A stretch of 64,000 nucleotides of DNA from JAHELQ01 sp964491915 (GTDB lineage: Bacteria; Acidobacteriota; Aminicenantia; UBA2199), in the NCBI GenBank assembly GCA_964491915.1, contig CAZBHS010000025.1:1-64000 (forward strand), in the 5' to 3' direction. Shown here in pieces: positions 18,584 to 28,900 of the stretch (the first letter of the stretch is position 1; every line of letters begins with the position of its first letter). Under the pieces are notes generated by a model. That model was not told where the DNA came from. It saw only the letters and a program-made list of their open reading frames with translations, and did not search any database. The translations under genes were made by a program, and so were the position numbers.

Positions 18584-18734
18584 GAAGCGCTTGCGTTTGT
18601 GACGGAAGCGGAGGTGGAATTCAGGGAAGAGTTAGGAACCTGTCCCCTACTTTCTCCTGGGATTGGGTATTTAATTTTTTTTTGGGGTAGGCTACAATAA
18701 TCACTGAACGGTGATTGCGCCGGGAGGTGGTGTT
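18584..18734. other. Leader region before the DUF2339 gene
   Basis: This stretch contains a second GGGGACAGG 9-mer on the minus strand (18639-18647), a T-rich run (18671-18683) and a TACAAT at about 18693 that could be a -10 box, without a convincing -35. GGGAGGTGG (18722-18730) is the ribosome site for the next gene. Confidence 0.4.
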
Positions 18735-21700
18735 TTGAATTTTTTCTGGTTTTTGGTGGTTGTTGGTCTGGCTATTTGGGCTGTAAGGAAGATCAAAAGA
18801 TTCAGGCGGCGGGTTGATTCATTGCAGCGGACTGTCGGCGATCTGGAGGGACGACTGCGGCTGTTGGAGCGGCGGAAGGAGGATGAGATCGTCGAGGAGA
18901 AGGTCGAAATCGAGCCGGAAGTTCCAGTCGAAATCGAGACTCCTGCGCCTGCCCCGGTAGTCGCGCAGGTCATGCGGTCGTTTGAGCGGCAGGCCGCCGA
19001 GGAGATGAAAAAGGCGACAGTGGAAGTTACCGAGGCGTTGATAACGGCGGCGATTCCGAAAGAGAGCCCGAAGCCCGAATCGAAGCCGGCTTCCAGGCCC
19101 CGGCGCAAGAACCGATTGATGGAACTCTGGAAGGTTGTGGAGAGTCGGTTCGCCGAGAATTGGACCGGGGTTTTGGGCTCCATGATCATGGTGATGGGGA
19201 TTTCGTTTTTGGGGATTTATACGGCGTTAAAAATGGCGCCCTTTTACCGGTTCGTGATGTTGGTGATTGTGGCCGGCGTGTTTGGGGGATTGTATTTTTT
19301 CTTGAGGCGACGGCCCAAGTGGCGGCAGTTGTCGTCGTGGCTGCGCTCCAGCGGGGGGGCGGTGTTTTTGTTCGCCTGCGTTGGGGCCGGAGGTATTCCG
19401 GGACTGCAATGGGCGGAGAGCGCGATGATGGCGTTGATTTTGTTGGTGGCCGGCGTGGCGGTGAACTCCTATCTCGCTTATAGCGGCGGCACACAGGTGT
19501 TTGCCTCGCTTCATGTGCTGCTAAGTTTGATTGCATTGGCGATCGCTCCGGCAAACGCCATTACATTGGTGGTGGCAAGCATCGTCACCCTCATCGGCAT
19601 TGCCATCACCTACCGGGAGCAATGGGAATACCATCTACTCCTCACCATCGGACTGTTCTTCGCTTTCCACCTGTATTGGTATCTGGAGATGGGGGCATCG
19701 GCCATCGGCGGGACCACCGCCAATCCGGCCGGCATTTTGACTGTGTTGGCGGTGGGCGTCGCAGCGTTGTTGGTCCATTACCGGGAGGTATATAGTACGG
19801 AACTGTTTGCCCGAGTACCGTTTATGGTGCACTTTTTCAATTGGGCGTTTTTGGGATTCGGACTCTATTTGCACTCCACAGGCTCCAAATGGAAACCCCT
19901 CATCATCGCCGCCGGAGCCGTCGCTTCTTTCGTGCTGGCCCGTTTGGCCCGCGCGAGGGGGATTCGCTGGCTCTATGTGACCGACACCCTGGTGGCACAG
20001 GCCATCGCCTTGATCGCGTTGGCGACTGTCGGCGATTGGGGGGTCCTGTGGATCTATATCCTGGGCTTCGTGTTTATCGAGTGCTCGATATTCATGCACA
20101 CCATGATCCGCGAAAAAGAGAAATTGCTCGGGATGGCCGGAGCCTGGTTGGTGATGCTGGCGGGGCTGGCGATGTTGCTTCTCGGTTTTTCCGCCTCCGC
20201 CGACAACGCCGCTACCGCAACCCTGCATCGTTACGGCCTGAGCATGATGGTGTGCTCGGTTTGGGCCGCCGGTTTGCTGATCTATTTCATCGAGCGGAAC
20301 CGGAAACTCAATCCCGAAAACGGAGAAAAGCCTCCTCTCGATATCCCAAAAGGTATCATGTATTTCTCGCCCTTTTATTTTTTGGGGACAGGTATCTTTC
20401 TATCGGGTTTCAGTTGGACCATCAAACCATTCCTCTTTCTAGTGTTGGTGATGCTTACCTTCGTTACCGCCAAGTGGGCGAAGATCCGGGGCATGGGGCA
20501 CATCTTTCCCACCGCGTGCTTCTTCTCCCAAATGACCGCCACACTGGCTGTCTATTCTCTGGGAACATGGGACATTGATGTCTACTTTTTGATGGGACTG
20601 GCGTTTGCTGAAGCGTTACTGTTTTACGCCTGGATGATGAAAGAGGAGGCGCGATCGATTTGGGGATTCGCCAATTTCTGGGTGGTGGCCTCCGGCGTTA
20701 TATTATTGCTACCCGGGATATTCGACGCCCTGGACCATCCGGGGAAACATTGGTTCACCGAAATAACCATCACGCTTCTTGGGGCGGCGATTGCCGGTAT
20801 CCTGTTTTATATCTACGCCAAATCATCCCCCATCGAACGTCCAAAACTACGGGCCATGAGTTGGTTGCCGGCGTTGATGCTGTTGGCGGTATTTATCAAG
20901 ATCGCCAATCTGACGGGGACAGGTTATTTTTTCGCAGTTCTGGGAATTGGGCTGTTGTTGGTCCGGCAACGCTATCATTCAACCCAATTCGGCCTGGCGG
21001 CGCTATTCTTTTTGGTTGGCTTTAATATAACCGGATGGCGGGAGGTGGAGCTGTCGCTTCCTCAACCGGCGCTCTCCACCCTATTGGATTTTATCCCCCT
21101 CTTCGCCCTGTCGTTTTTTGGATACAAATTCTCCTACGCCGGGACAATCAAAAACTATATCCGTTGGCCTGGGATTTATCTTTTGGGCGGCAATGTTCTG
21201 TTTTTTTGTTATTATCTCCTGGATCCGGTGTCAAAGTTCCTACCGGGCCTGGCCTGGTTGGCGGCGGGCGCGACAATCATCGTGGCGGCGGACGCTTATG
21301 ACCGCCGTTTCGGAACAAATACCGGAGCAAAGGGTCACACCGGCCGCTACATGCTCCACACCGGTTATTTTTTGATTGCCGCATTCCTGGGCCGCCACTT
21401 CCTGGTCCACGCCATGGCGGGCCAAATGATTGAAGGCTTCAAGATCCGGGTGATGCTGGCGATGGCGGGCATTATCACCTTCGCCTTCCTGGCGTTACGC
21501 AAAACAGATGATTTCGCCCTGCCGTACAAAAGCCGCAAGTTCCTATCTCCCCTATTCCTCGAACTCTTCATCATGTTCTCCGGAGCCGCCATCTTGATGG
21601 AAATGCGCCTGGAATGGCAACCGCTGGCCTTCGCGGCCCTGGCATTGGCAAGCCTGAAGTCCGGCTGGTTTTTCCCCCAACGGGTGACGCGCTTGAAATT

Positions 21701-22241
21701 CTACTCTCTCTTCCTCTTCTGGACCTCGGGCATTCTGGTCATCCTCAACTCCATGGAATTCATCACTCCCCAAACCAAATGGAACGAATCCATCTGGTTC
21801 TGCGCCGCCGGAACCCTCATCCTGCAATTCATCTACTCCATCCTGATCGCCGACAAATCAGCGTTGGCAAACATCGCGTTCCCCCGCCCCATACAATGGC
21901 TCGCCACCTGGCTCTCATCCATCCAACACCGCATGAATCCCTGGATATACTATCCCCTCTTCACTGTCCTGGCCCTATTCCTCTACTTCTCCTTCGACAA
22001 AGCCCTCCTCACCCTCTTATGGGTTGTCGAGTGCTTCATCATCTTCATCCTGGGCCTCCTCCTAAAAGAAAACCACTTCCGCATCGTCTCCATGTCAGGC
22101 CTCGGCCTGGCCCTCATCCGCCTCGTATTCTACGACATGGCCAAAACCGAAACCCTGGCCAGAGCCTTAGTCTTCATCGGCGTAGGCTTCATCATGCTCG
22201 CCATGAACTCCCTCTACAATAAATACAAAGACCGGTTTTAA
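18735..22241 (+). CDS. Giant DUF2339-family polytopic membrane protein
   Basis: The TTG at 18735 is taken as the start because GGGAGGTGG lies eight bases before it; an in-frame GTG at 18711 has no such site. The ~1,168-residue product begins with one membrane helix (NFFWFLVVVGLAIWAV), then a basic-to-acidic coiled coil (FRRRVDSLQRTVGDLEGRLR), a Pro/Glu-rich linker to about residue 120, then ENWTGVLGSMIMVMGISFLG and an almost unbroken run of some 25-30 membrane helices to the C-terminus. This N-terminal coiled coil plus very high helix count is the DUF2339 (predicted membrane protein) architecture. No function is established for the family; a role in envelope biology is only a guess. It is convergent with the second protease, with a shared terminator between them. 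Two GGGGACAGG 9-mers occur on its sense strand. Confidence 0.85.
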   Translation: MNFFWFLVVVGLAIWAVRKIKRFRRRVDSLQRTVGDLEGRLRLLERRKEDEIVEEKVEIEPEVPVEIETPAPAPVVAQVMRSFERQAAEEMKKATVEVTEALITAAIPKESPKPESKPASRPRRKNRLMELWKVVESRFAENWTGVLGSMIMVMGISFLGIYTALKMAPFYRFVMLVIVAGVFGGLYFFLRRRPKWRQLSSWLRSSGGAVFLFACVGAGGIPGLQWAESAMMALILLVAGVAVNSYLAYSGGTQVFASLHVLLSLIALAIAPANAITLVVASIVTLIGIAITYREQWEYHLLLTIGLFFAFHLYWYLEMGASAIGGTTANPAGILTVLAVGVAALLVHYREVYSTELFARVPFMVHFFNWAFLGFGLYLHSTGSKWKPLIIAAGAVASFVLARLARARGIRWLYVTDTLVAQAIALIALATVGDWGVLWIYILGFVFIECSIFMHTMIREKEKLLGMAGAWLVMLAGLAMLLLGFSASADNAATATLHRYGLSMMVCSVWAAGLLIYFIERNRKLNPENGEKPPLDIPKGIMYFSPFYFLGTGIFLSGFSWTIKPFLFLVLVMLTFVTAKWAKIRGMGHIFPTACFFSQMTATLAVYSLGTWDIDVYFLMGLAFAEALLFYAWMMKEEARSIWGFANFWVVASGVILLLPGIFDALDHPGKHWFTEITITLLGAAIAGILFYIYAKSSPIERPKLRAMSWLPALMLLAVFIKIANLTGTGYFFAVLGIGLLLVRQRYHSTQFGLAALFFLVGFNITGWREVELSLPQPALSTLLDFIPLFALSFFGYKFSYAGTIKNYIRWPGIYLLGGNVLFFCYYLLDPVSKFLPGLAWLAAGATIIVAADAYDRRFGTNTGAKGHTGRYMLHTGYFLIAAFLGRHFLVHAMAGQMIEGFKIRVMLAMAGIITFAFLALRKTDDFALPYKSRKFLSPLFLELFIMFSGAAILMEMRLEWQPLAFAALALASLKSGWFFPQRVTRLKFYSLFLFWTSGILVILNSMEFITPQTKWNESIWFCAAGTLILQFIYSILIADKSALANIAFPRPIQWLATWLSSIQHRMNPWIYYPLFTVLALFLYFSFDKALLTLLWVVECFIIFILGLLLKENHFRIVSMSGLGLALIRLVFYDMAKTETLARALVFIGVGFIMLAMNSLYNKYKDRF

Positions 22242-22292
22242 TTTTTGCAGATGAAATAATAAACGATCGTGGATCGTGTGGATAGGACAAAA

Positions 22293-22324
22293 AAAAGGGC
22301 GCCTTGTGATTAGGCGCCCTTTTT
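22293..22324. terminator. Bidirectional intrinsic terminator
   Basis: AAAAGGGCGCC and GGCGCCCTTTT form an 11-bp stem with a 9-base loop, flanked by A-tract and T-tract. It lies 51 bp after the DUF2339 stop and 25 bp after the stop of the convergent protease gene, so it serves both. Confidence 0.85.
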
Positions 22325-22348
22325 ATTTGTTTATATTACCGTCTTATC

Positions 22349-25300
22349 TTAACGTCCTAAATTGCGGCGGCCGATCTTGTTGCCGTCGGCATCCAGCACA
22401 TAGAGCAGGAAGTCGGGATAACCGGGGGTGGTCCCGAATGAAACGGAATATCCCGCCACTACATAATTGCCATCAGCAGCCTGGTAAATACAGAAGGCTG
22501 CATCGTCGGAAGTACCGCCATAATTTTTGTGCCATACTTCATTACCGTCGGAATCCAATTTATAAATCACAAAATCTTCTCCGCCGTTGGTGAAGGATTG
22601 ACTACATCCAGCCAGGATGAATCCTCCATCGGCTGTCTGCTGAATCGCATACGATTCATCGTCTGCCGCGCCACCAAAGTTTTTCTTCCATAAGAGAGCG
22701 CCATTATGGTTAATCCGGTATACAATGATATCGAAGGCGCCATTGGTATAGGAATCACTCATACCAGTGAAAGCGTATCCACCGTCCGCGGTTTGCACAA
22801 TGGCATTTCCACTTGGCTCATAGTAGTAAGCCCATTCGGATCCAGTGCCGCCAAAATTTTTCCGGGCAATCTTGTTTCCGCTTGAGTCCAATTTGAAGAG
22901 CAAAAAGTCTTCGCCACCATTGGTGAACGAGTTACTTTCGCCGAACATCACATAGCCGCCGTCGGTAGTCTGAATCACTGTGCCGGCATAATCCCAACCG
23001 GTGCCGCCGAAATTCTTTTGCCAAACTGTATTACCGGCTGAATCCAGTTTATAGATCAAATAATCATAACTTCCATTGGTAAATGATTCTGAGGAGCCGA
23101 GAAGAATTAAACCGCCGTCGGCCGTTTCTCTCACACTCGAACTATAATCATTCGAAATTCCGCCAAAATTTTTCTTCCAAAGGTAAGTACCGTTGGCGTC
23201 GATTTTATAGAGGATAATATCGTCCACGCCGTTGGTATAGGAACTACTGTATCCAACGACAACAAAGCCATTGTCGGATGTGCGCTCAATGTGGAAACCA
23301 TAATCGTCGCGAACTCCGCCAAGATTTGTGCGCCATACCTTACGACCGTCTGCGTCAAGCTTGTAAATCAAGATATCCATACCACCTGTGGTGATGGAAT
23401 CGCAATAGCCGCCGATAATGTAACCGCCGTCGCCGGAAGGAAGGATCGAATAAGCCACTTCAGTATACCCCGCGGTAGGCGAGAAGTATTCTATTGAAAA
23501 CGCGCCGGCGCTTTCGCCGACGAGAGTGCCGTCGGTGGAGGCGACTTTGATTTTACCGTTGCTGGTTATGGCGTCGGGAATTGTCCAGGTGTAGGAACCA
23601 GTGTTTGAAACTGTACCGATAGATGTGTAGTTTGAACCGCCGTCAGTGGAATAGGAAAGTACCACATCAGTCAGTGTCGCGTTGGACACGGACCAGGTAA
23701 TGTCGGTGTAATCAGTGACATACAGAACATCGCCATTTGTGGGAGCGACTACGGCAATAGATGGAGTACCCGAGGCGTCCATCGCGCCATTGACATTCAA
23801 ACGGCCGCCGGTGGTGCAGCGCCCGGATAAGGCTGCCAGGGCGTCGACGTTATTCAAGATTCTATCGATTCTCTGGGTCACTGTCTCGGCGGGATATTGA
23901 GCGGCGATCAAACCGATTGCGCCTGCCACATGGGGTGTGGCCATCGATGTGCCATTCCAGCTTTCATATGCATTTGTATAAGAATAAGGTCCGATACCCA
24001 CATCATCAATCAGCCATCCTTGCATAAAATTACAATCCGTACTATCGGAATCCAGACGGAAACGAAACCGGAAATTCGCAGTTTTATAGGCATCAGGAAT
24101 CTCGAAAACTTTGGACTGCCAGGGATAACCATAACCATAACCGTTAACACATTCGCCCAAACTAGCCCAAGAGCTGCCGCTATTATTGGAAATTTCGATA
24201 TACGCACGGTCATTGTCGACGCCCGCATCGAGAATCCAGGCGGCCAAAAACGAAAGGCCAATCCGCTGATTTGTATAGCCGCTCAAATCGATATCACTGG
24301 CAATCGCCAGGTAGGAATCGGTATTGACGAGGTAGTCAACACCGGGGCTATCACTCCAAAAATTAGTGGGATTCGGAGGCCATCCCTGGTCGTCGACAAA
24401 TTCATTATCAGTGGTTATTGCCCAACTATTGTTTGTTCCGCCAGTACTCCAGTTTCCACTACCGGATTCCATATCATCGAAAAAGATCGATGGATTTACA
24501 GAATTTGGAGGAACTGTGCTCAAGATCCCGACCCCGGGTGCGCCTACATCAACTGAAGTGGCGCCGTAGTTCATGCCGCCGTCGCCATCGTCATCGTTCG
24601 TGGCCATGACAGAAATGATATTGGAACTAGTGGAGGAAGAGGGCCAATGGGGACTAACGTCATTATCCGTCCCATCATTTCCCGCGGCTGCGCAGAAAAC
24701 AATACCGGCGGCGCCAGCGCTATTGATCGCCGTAGTGAGCGCTGCATTTTCGGTTGGTCCACTGCTGCCCCAAGAGGCGTTGATGGCCACGATGTTTTGG
24801 CCGTAATTGATTTTTTGGTCGATGCAATACTCGATGCACTCGATGGCGAAACTGTCATAGCCATTGCCGCCCGCGTCGTCAAACATTTTGAGGGCCATGA
24901 TGTCTACTGTCCAGTTGACACCGGTGATGCCGACGCCATTGTCGCCAACGGCGCCGATGGTGCCTGAGCAATGGGTGCCGTGACCGTAACCGTCCATGGG
25001 GTCGGTATCCGGTGTGGAGCCGGCTGTTCCGGCGGGGTCGATGCCGTAGATATCATCGATATAGCCATTGCCGTCGTCATCCACTCCGGCGCTGCCGGCG
25101 GCCTCGGCGGAGTTTTGCCACATATTGGCGGCCAGATCCGGGTGATCGTAACATACGCCCGTATCGATAACCGCGACAATGACGCTGGATGAACCGGTGG
25201 TGGTTTGCCAGGCTTCCGGCGCGTCGATATCGGCGTCTGAGGTGCCGCCGGTCTGACCGGTATTGTTGAGGCCCCAGAGCTCGGAGTAACGGGGGTCGTT

Positions 25301-25702
25301 CGGGCCGACCGAATCCAAATAACGGCGATAGTTTGGTGAAATGGCCGCGACTGTGGGGTGGTTTTTTAAAGCCAGAATCATTTGTTCTGTGGTGCCGTTG
25401 GATTTCATCAACACCCATTCGTTGCCTGTACGCTCAGACAACACACGAAATCTTTTTTTGATAGACATGGAATTGGAGCCGGCCACCTGGTTCACTGAAT
25501 TCATGTCCACGCCACGGACGAACTGGACCAGCAATTCGCCTTCGGCATAGGGTATCAAGCTCTTGCTATTCTGGGTACTGGTACTGTTCCGGGGGGACAA
25601 CAGCTTTTTGGTAGCCCCTTTGGCGGGGACACCGGCAACTGCGACAGTACTGGCGCAGAACAAAACGAGCAGCAAATAAATTGCGTACTTTTTCAATAAC
25701 AT
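22349..25702 (-). CDS. Secreted subtilisin-family (S8) protease with seven C-terminal repeats, paralog 2
   Basis: The ATG at 25702 is chosen over 25738 because AGGAGG precedes it by five bases and MLLKKYAIYLLLVLFCAS begins a signal peptide. The 1,117-residue protein has a propeptide (EGELLVQFVRGVDMNS ... SPNYRR), the subtilase triad (Asp in AVIDTGVCYDHPDL ~179, His in YGHGTHCSGT ~240, Ser in GTSMATPHVAG ~585, Asn in INASWGS), and a ~190-residue insertion between Asn and Ser that starts IFFDDMESGSGNW. A Kre9/KNH-like module (GDVLYVTDYTDITW) and seven C-terminal repeats follow, the last with the variant ending GNKIGRRNLGR. It is far closer to paralog 3, its immediate upstream neighbour, than to paralog 1, indicating tandem duplication. 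A TTGACA-N17-AATAAT promoter lies upstream. Confidence 0.9.
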   Translation of the reverse strand: MLLKKYAIYLLLVLFCASTVAVAGVPAKGATKKLLSPRNSTSTQNSKSLIPYAEGELLVQFVRGVDMNSVNQVAGSNSMSIKKRFRVLSERTGNEWVLMKSNGTTEQMILALKNHPTVAAISPNYRRYLDSVGPNDPRYSELWGLNNTGQTGGTSDADIDAPEAWQTTTGSSSVIVAVIDTGVCYDHPDLAANMWQNSAEAAGSAGVDDDGNGYIDDIYGIDPAGTAGSTPDTDPMDGYGHGTHCSGTIGAVGDNGVGITGVNWTVDIMALKMFDDAGGNGYDSFAIECIEYCIDQKINYGQNIVAINASWGSSGPTENAALTTAINSAGAAGIVFCAAAGNDGTDNDVSPHWPSSSTSSNIISVMATNDDDGDGGMNYGATSVDVGAPGVGILSTVPPNSVNPSIFFDDMESGSGNWSTGGTNNSWAITTDNEFVDDQGWPPNPTNFWSDSPGVDYLVNTDSYLAIASDIDLSGYTNQRIGLSFLAAWILDAGVDNDRAYIEISNNSGSSWASLGECVNGYGYGYPWQSKVFEIPDAYKTANFRFRFRLDSDSTDCNFMQGWLIDDVGIGPYSYTNAYESWNGTSMATPHVAGAIGLIAAQYPAETVTQRIDRILNNVDALAALSGRCTTGGRLNVNGAMDASGTPSIAVVAPTNGDVLYVTDYTDITWSVSNATLTDVVLSYSTDGGSNYTSIGTVSNTGSYTWTIPDAITSNGKIKVASTDGTLVGESAGAFSIEYFSPTAGYTEVAYSILPSGDGGYIIGGYCDSITTGGMDILIYKLDADGRKVWRTNLGGVRDDYGFHIERTSDNGFVVVGYSSSYTNGVDDIILYKIDANGTYLWKKNFGGISNDYSSSVRETADGGLILLGSSESFTNGSYDYLIYKLDSAGNTVWQKNFGGTGWDYAGTVIQTTDGGYVMFGESNSFTNGGEDFLLFKLDSSGNKIARKNFGGTGSEWAYYYEPSGNAIVQTADGGYAFTGMSDSYTNGAFDIIVYRINHNGALLWKKNFGGAADDESYAIQQTADGGFILAGCSQSFTNGGEDFVIYKLDSDGNEVWHKNYGGTSDDAAFCIYQAADGNYVVAGYSVSFGTTPGYPDFLLYVLDADGNKIGRRNLGR

Positions 25703-25782
25703 CGATCCTCCTGAAATTTTTTTTATGTACTTAATCACTTAAGATGCAAAAGAGGGATCTTTCCAAATCCTTTATAAGTATT

Positions 25783-25811
25783 ATTATTTATAAATCTACA
25801 AATAATGTCAA
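25783..25811 (-). promoter_or_regulatory. Sigma70-type promoter for protease paralog 2
   Basis: TTGACA (25806-25811) and AATAAT (25783-25788) on the minus strand are 17 bp apart, leaving an ~75-base leader. The same pattern with TTGACT precedes paralog 3. Confidence 0.6.
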
Positions 25812-25857
25812 TAGCCCTGCATGAAAAAAACTTTTTTTCGGTGGGGAGCAAGAGAAA

Positions 25858-25875
25858 GACGCCCTCTCGGGCGTC
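25858..25875 (-). terminator. Hairpin terminator downstream of protease paralog 3
   Basis: GACGCCC and GGGCGTC form a perfect 7-bp stem with a 4-base loop, 33 bp past the stop of the 25908-29231 gene. The minus-strand tail TTTCTCTT is moderately T-rich. Confidence 0.6.
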
Positions 25876-25907
25876 CTTTTATTGCCTAATGATACAATAT
25901 TACAACC

Positions 25908-28900
25908 TTATCGGCCCAAGTTACGGCGACCGAGTTTGTTTCCATTGGCATCCAGTTTGAAGAGCAAGAAATCGGGATAACCTGGAGTTGTGCAGAAGGA
26001 GTAGGAATATCCGGCCACCATGTAGTTGCCGTCGGCGTCCTGGTAGACGGAGAAGGCCGCGTCGTCTCCAGTTCCACCGTAATTCTTGTGCCAGACCTCG
26101 TTTCCGTCGGCGTCCAACTTGTAGATGATGAAATCCTTTCCGCCATTGGTGAAGGATTGACTGGAGCCGGCGAGAATGAATCCACCGTCGGCGGTCTGGC
26201 GAATAGCGTGCGCTTCGTCGTCCGCCGCGCCGCCGAAATTCTTTTGCCACAATAGGGCGCCGTTGTGGTTGATCCGGTAGACAATGATATCCCCTAGACC
26301 GTTGGTGTAGGACTTACTCTGTCCGCAGAAGGCGAAGCCGCCGTCGGCAGTCTGAATCACGCCATTTCCACCGGCGTCATCCGGTCCCAACGCGATTTCG
26401 TCTTGAGCGCCGCCGAAATTTTTTCGGGCCTCTTTATTTCCGTCGGCGTCCAATTTGAATAGCAAGAAATCTTTGCCGCCATTGGTGAAGCTTGTGCTCT
26501 CGCCGAACAGGACAAAACCGGCGTCCGTGGTCTGGATAACCGATGTTCCGGTATCCTCGCCTGCGCCCCCGAAGTTTTTCTGCCACAACGGATGTCCGTC
26601 GGCATCCAACTTATATATTAGGTAATCGGTCGAGCCGTTGGTGAAAGAGAATGAGACGCCGAAGACCACGTAGCCGCCGCCGACTATTTCTTTCACGCTA
26701 AACGAAGCGTCGTCCGCGACACCGCCGAGATTGACTGTTCGCTGGAGTTTTCCGGTTGAATCGATTTTGAATAGAATCAAGTCGTATCCGCCATTGGTAT
26801 ATGAGTCGCTGAAACCACAAAGAATAAAGCCGTTGTCAGCCGTCCGTTCAGCGTGAAAAATCTGCTCGTCTCTGATGCCGCCGAGATTTATCTGCCATTC
26901 TTTACGACCGTCGGCCCCCAGCTTGTACGCCAGGGCATCGGTTCCGCCATTGGTGATGGAATCGCAATGGCCGGCCATCAGGAAGCCGCCGTCGCCGGCA
27001 TCCACGATGGAGTAGCACCATTCGGAGTTGCCTGTCACCGGCACAAAATCGGTGATGGTCCAGAAGCCGTCGTTCTCGCCTTCGATAGATCCATCGGTGG
27101 AGGTGATTTTTATTTTACCTTCGCTTGTAGGTTCCGCGGGAATGGTCCAGGTATAAGAACCATTATTGGCGACAGTTTCCATAAACGTATAACTCGATCC
27201 TCCATCGGTTGAGTAATAGAGGGACACCATTTCCAGACTGGCATTCGAAACGGTCCAGGTTATATCCGTGTAATCCCCGCTATAGAGGACATCGCCATTA
27301 GTGGGAGCGGTGACCGTGATTTCCGGCGCCATCGCTCCGGCCATCGCGCTATTGACATTCAAGCGGCCGCCGGTGACGCATTTGCCGTCGAGAGTGGCCA
27401 ACGAATCCACATTGGTCAATATCCGGTCGATCAGTTGAGCCATTGTTTCGCCGGTAAAATGGCCGGCCAACAAGGCGTAGGCTCCTGCCACATGGGGTGT
27501 TGCCATGGAGGTGCCGTTCCAACTGTCGTAAGAGTTGTCATAAGAATAAATTCCTACGCCAACATTGTCAATGAGCCAGCCTTTCATAAATCCACTGTTG
27601 GTGCCATCCGACACAAAATGAAAGCGGAAACGGAAGTTGGCGGTTTTATACAATAAGGGGATTTCAAATTCTTTGGTTTGCCAATAATGCATATATCCGG
27701 CTTCATTAACACATTCCCCAAGGACAATCCAACTTGCGCCACTGTTATTGGATATCTCCAGATATGCGTGGTCGTTATCCAGACCGGCGTCCAACAGCCA
27801 GGCGGCGTCAAATGTGATTCCCACCGTATTCCTGGTATAACCGCTCAGATCGATATCAGCAGCGGTTGAGAGATAAGAATCAGTGCCCACCAAATAATCG
27901 ACGGCGGGACTATCGCTCCAGAAGTTAGTGGAATTCTGATATGTGGGATCCGCGATAAATTCATTGTCCGTGCAAATTCCCCAGCTATTGTTGGTTCCGC
28001 CGGTGGTCCAATTGGCGCTGCCGGATTCCATATCGTCGTAGAATATGGTTGGATCGAGAGAGATGGGGATGGTGCTCAAAATGGCGATTCCCGGAGCTCC
28101 GATATCGACCGAGGTGGCGCCGTAATTGAGGCCGCCGTAGACATCGGAGTGATTGGTGGCTGTGACGGCGATGATGTTGGTGGAGGTATAAGACGAGGGG
28201 TAGTGGGGCGTCGCGTCATTGTCCGTACCGTCATTTCCCGCGGCGGCGCAAAATACGATGCCGGCGGCTCCGGCGTTGTCGATGGCGGTTTTCAATAAAT
28301 CATTATACCCGGTGCCTCCCCAGGAGGCGTTGATGGCCACGACATTTTGGCCGCGGTTCACCTTTTGGTCGATGGCGTATTCGATACAAGCGATGGCGTT
28401 ACTGTCCCAGCCGTTTCCGCCGGCATTGTCGAACATTTTGAGGGCCATGAGTTTGACATTCCAATTGACGCCGGTAATGCCGAGGCTGTTATCACCGACT
28501 GCGCCGATGGTGCCTGCGCAATGGGTGCCGTGGCCAAAGCCGTCCATGGGGTCCATATCCGGGATAACTCCCAGATCGCCGGCGGCGTCGATACCATAAA
28601 TATCATCAATGTAACCGTTGCCGTCGTCATCGGTTAAGGGCCTGCCGCTGGCTTCCGCTTCATTGATCCATATATTCGTCGCGAGATCGGGGTGAGGATA
28701 GGCGATACCGGTGTCGATCACAGCGACGACGACATTTCTCGAGCCGGTGGTGGTATTCCACGCTTCCGGGGCGTCGATATCCGCATCCGACACTCCGCCG
28801 GTCTGTCCGGTGTTATGAAGTCCCCAGAGTTCGGAATAGCGGGCGTCGTTTGGAGTGGCGTCCAATTGACGGCGGTAATTGGGGGAAATCGCCGCCACCG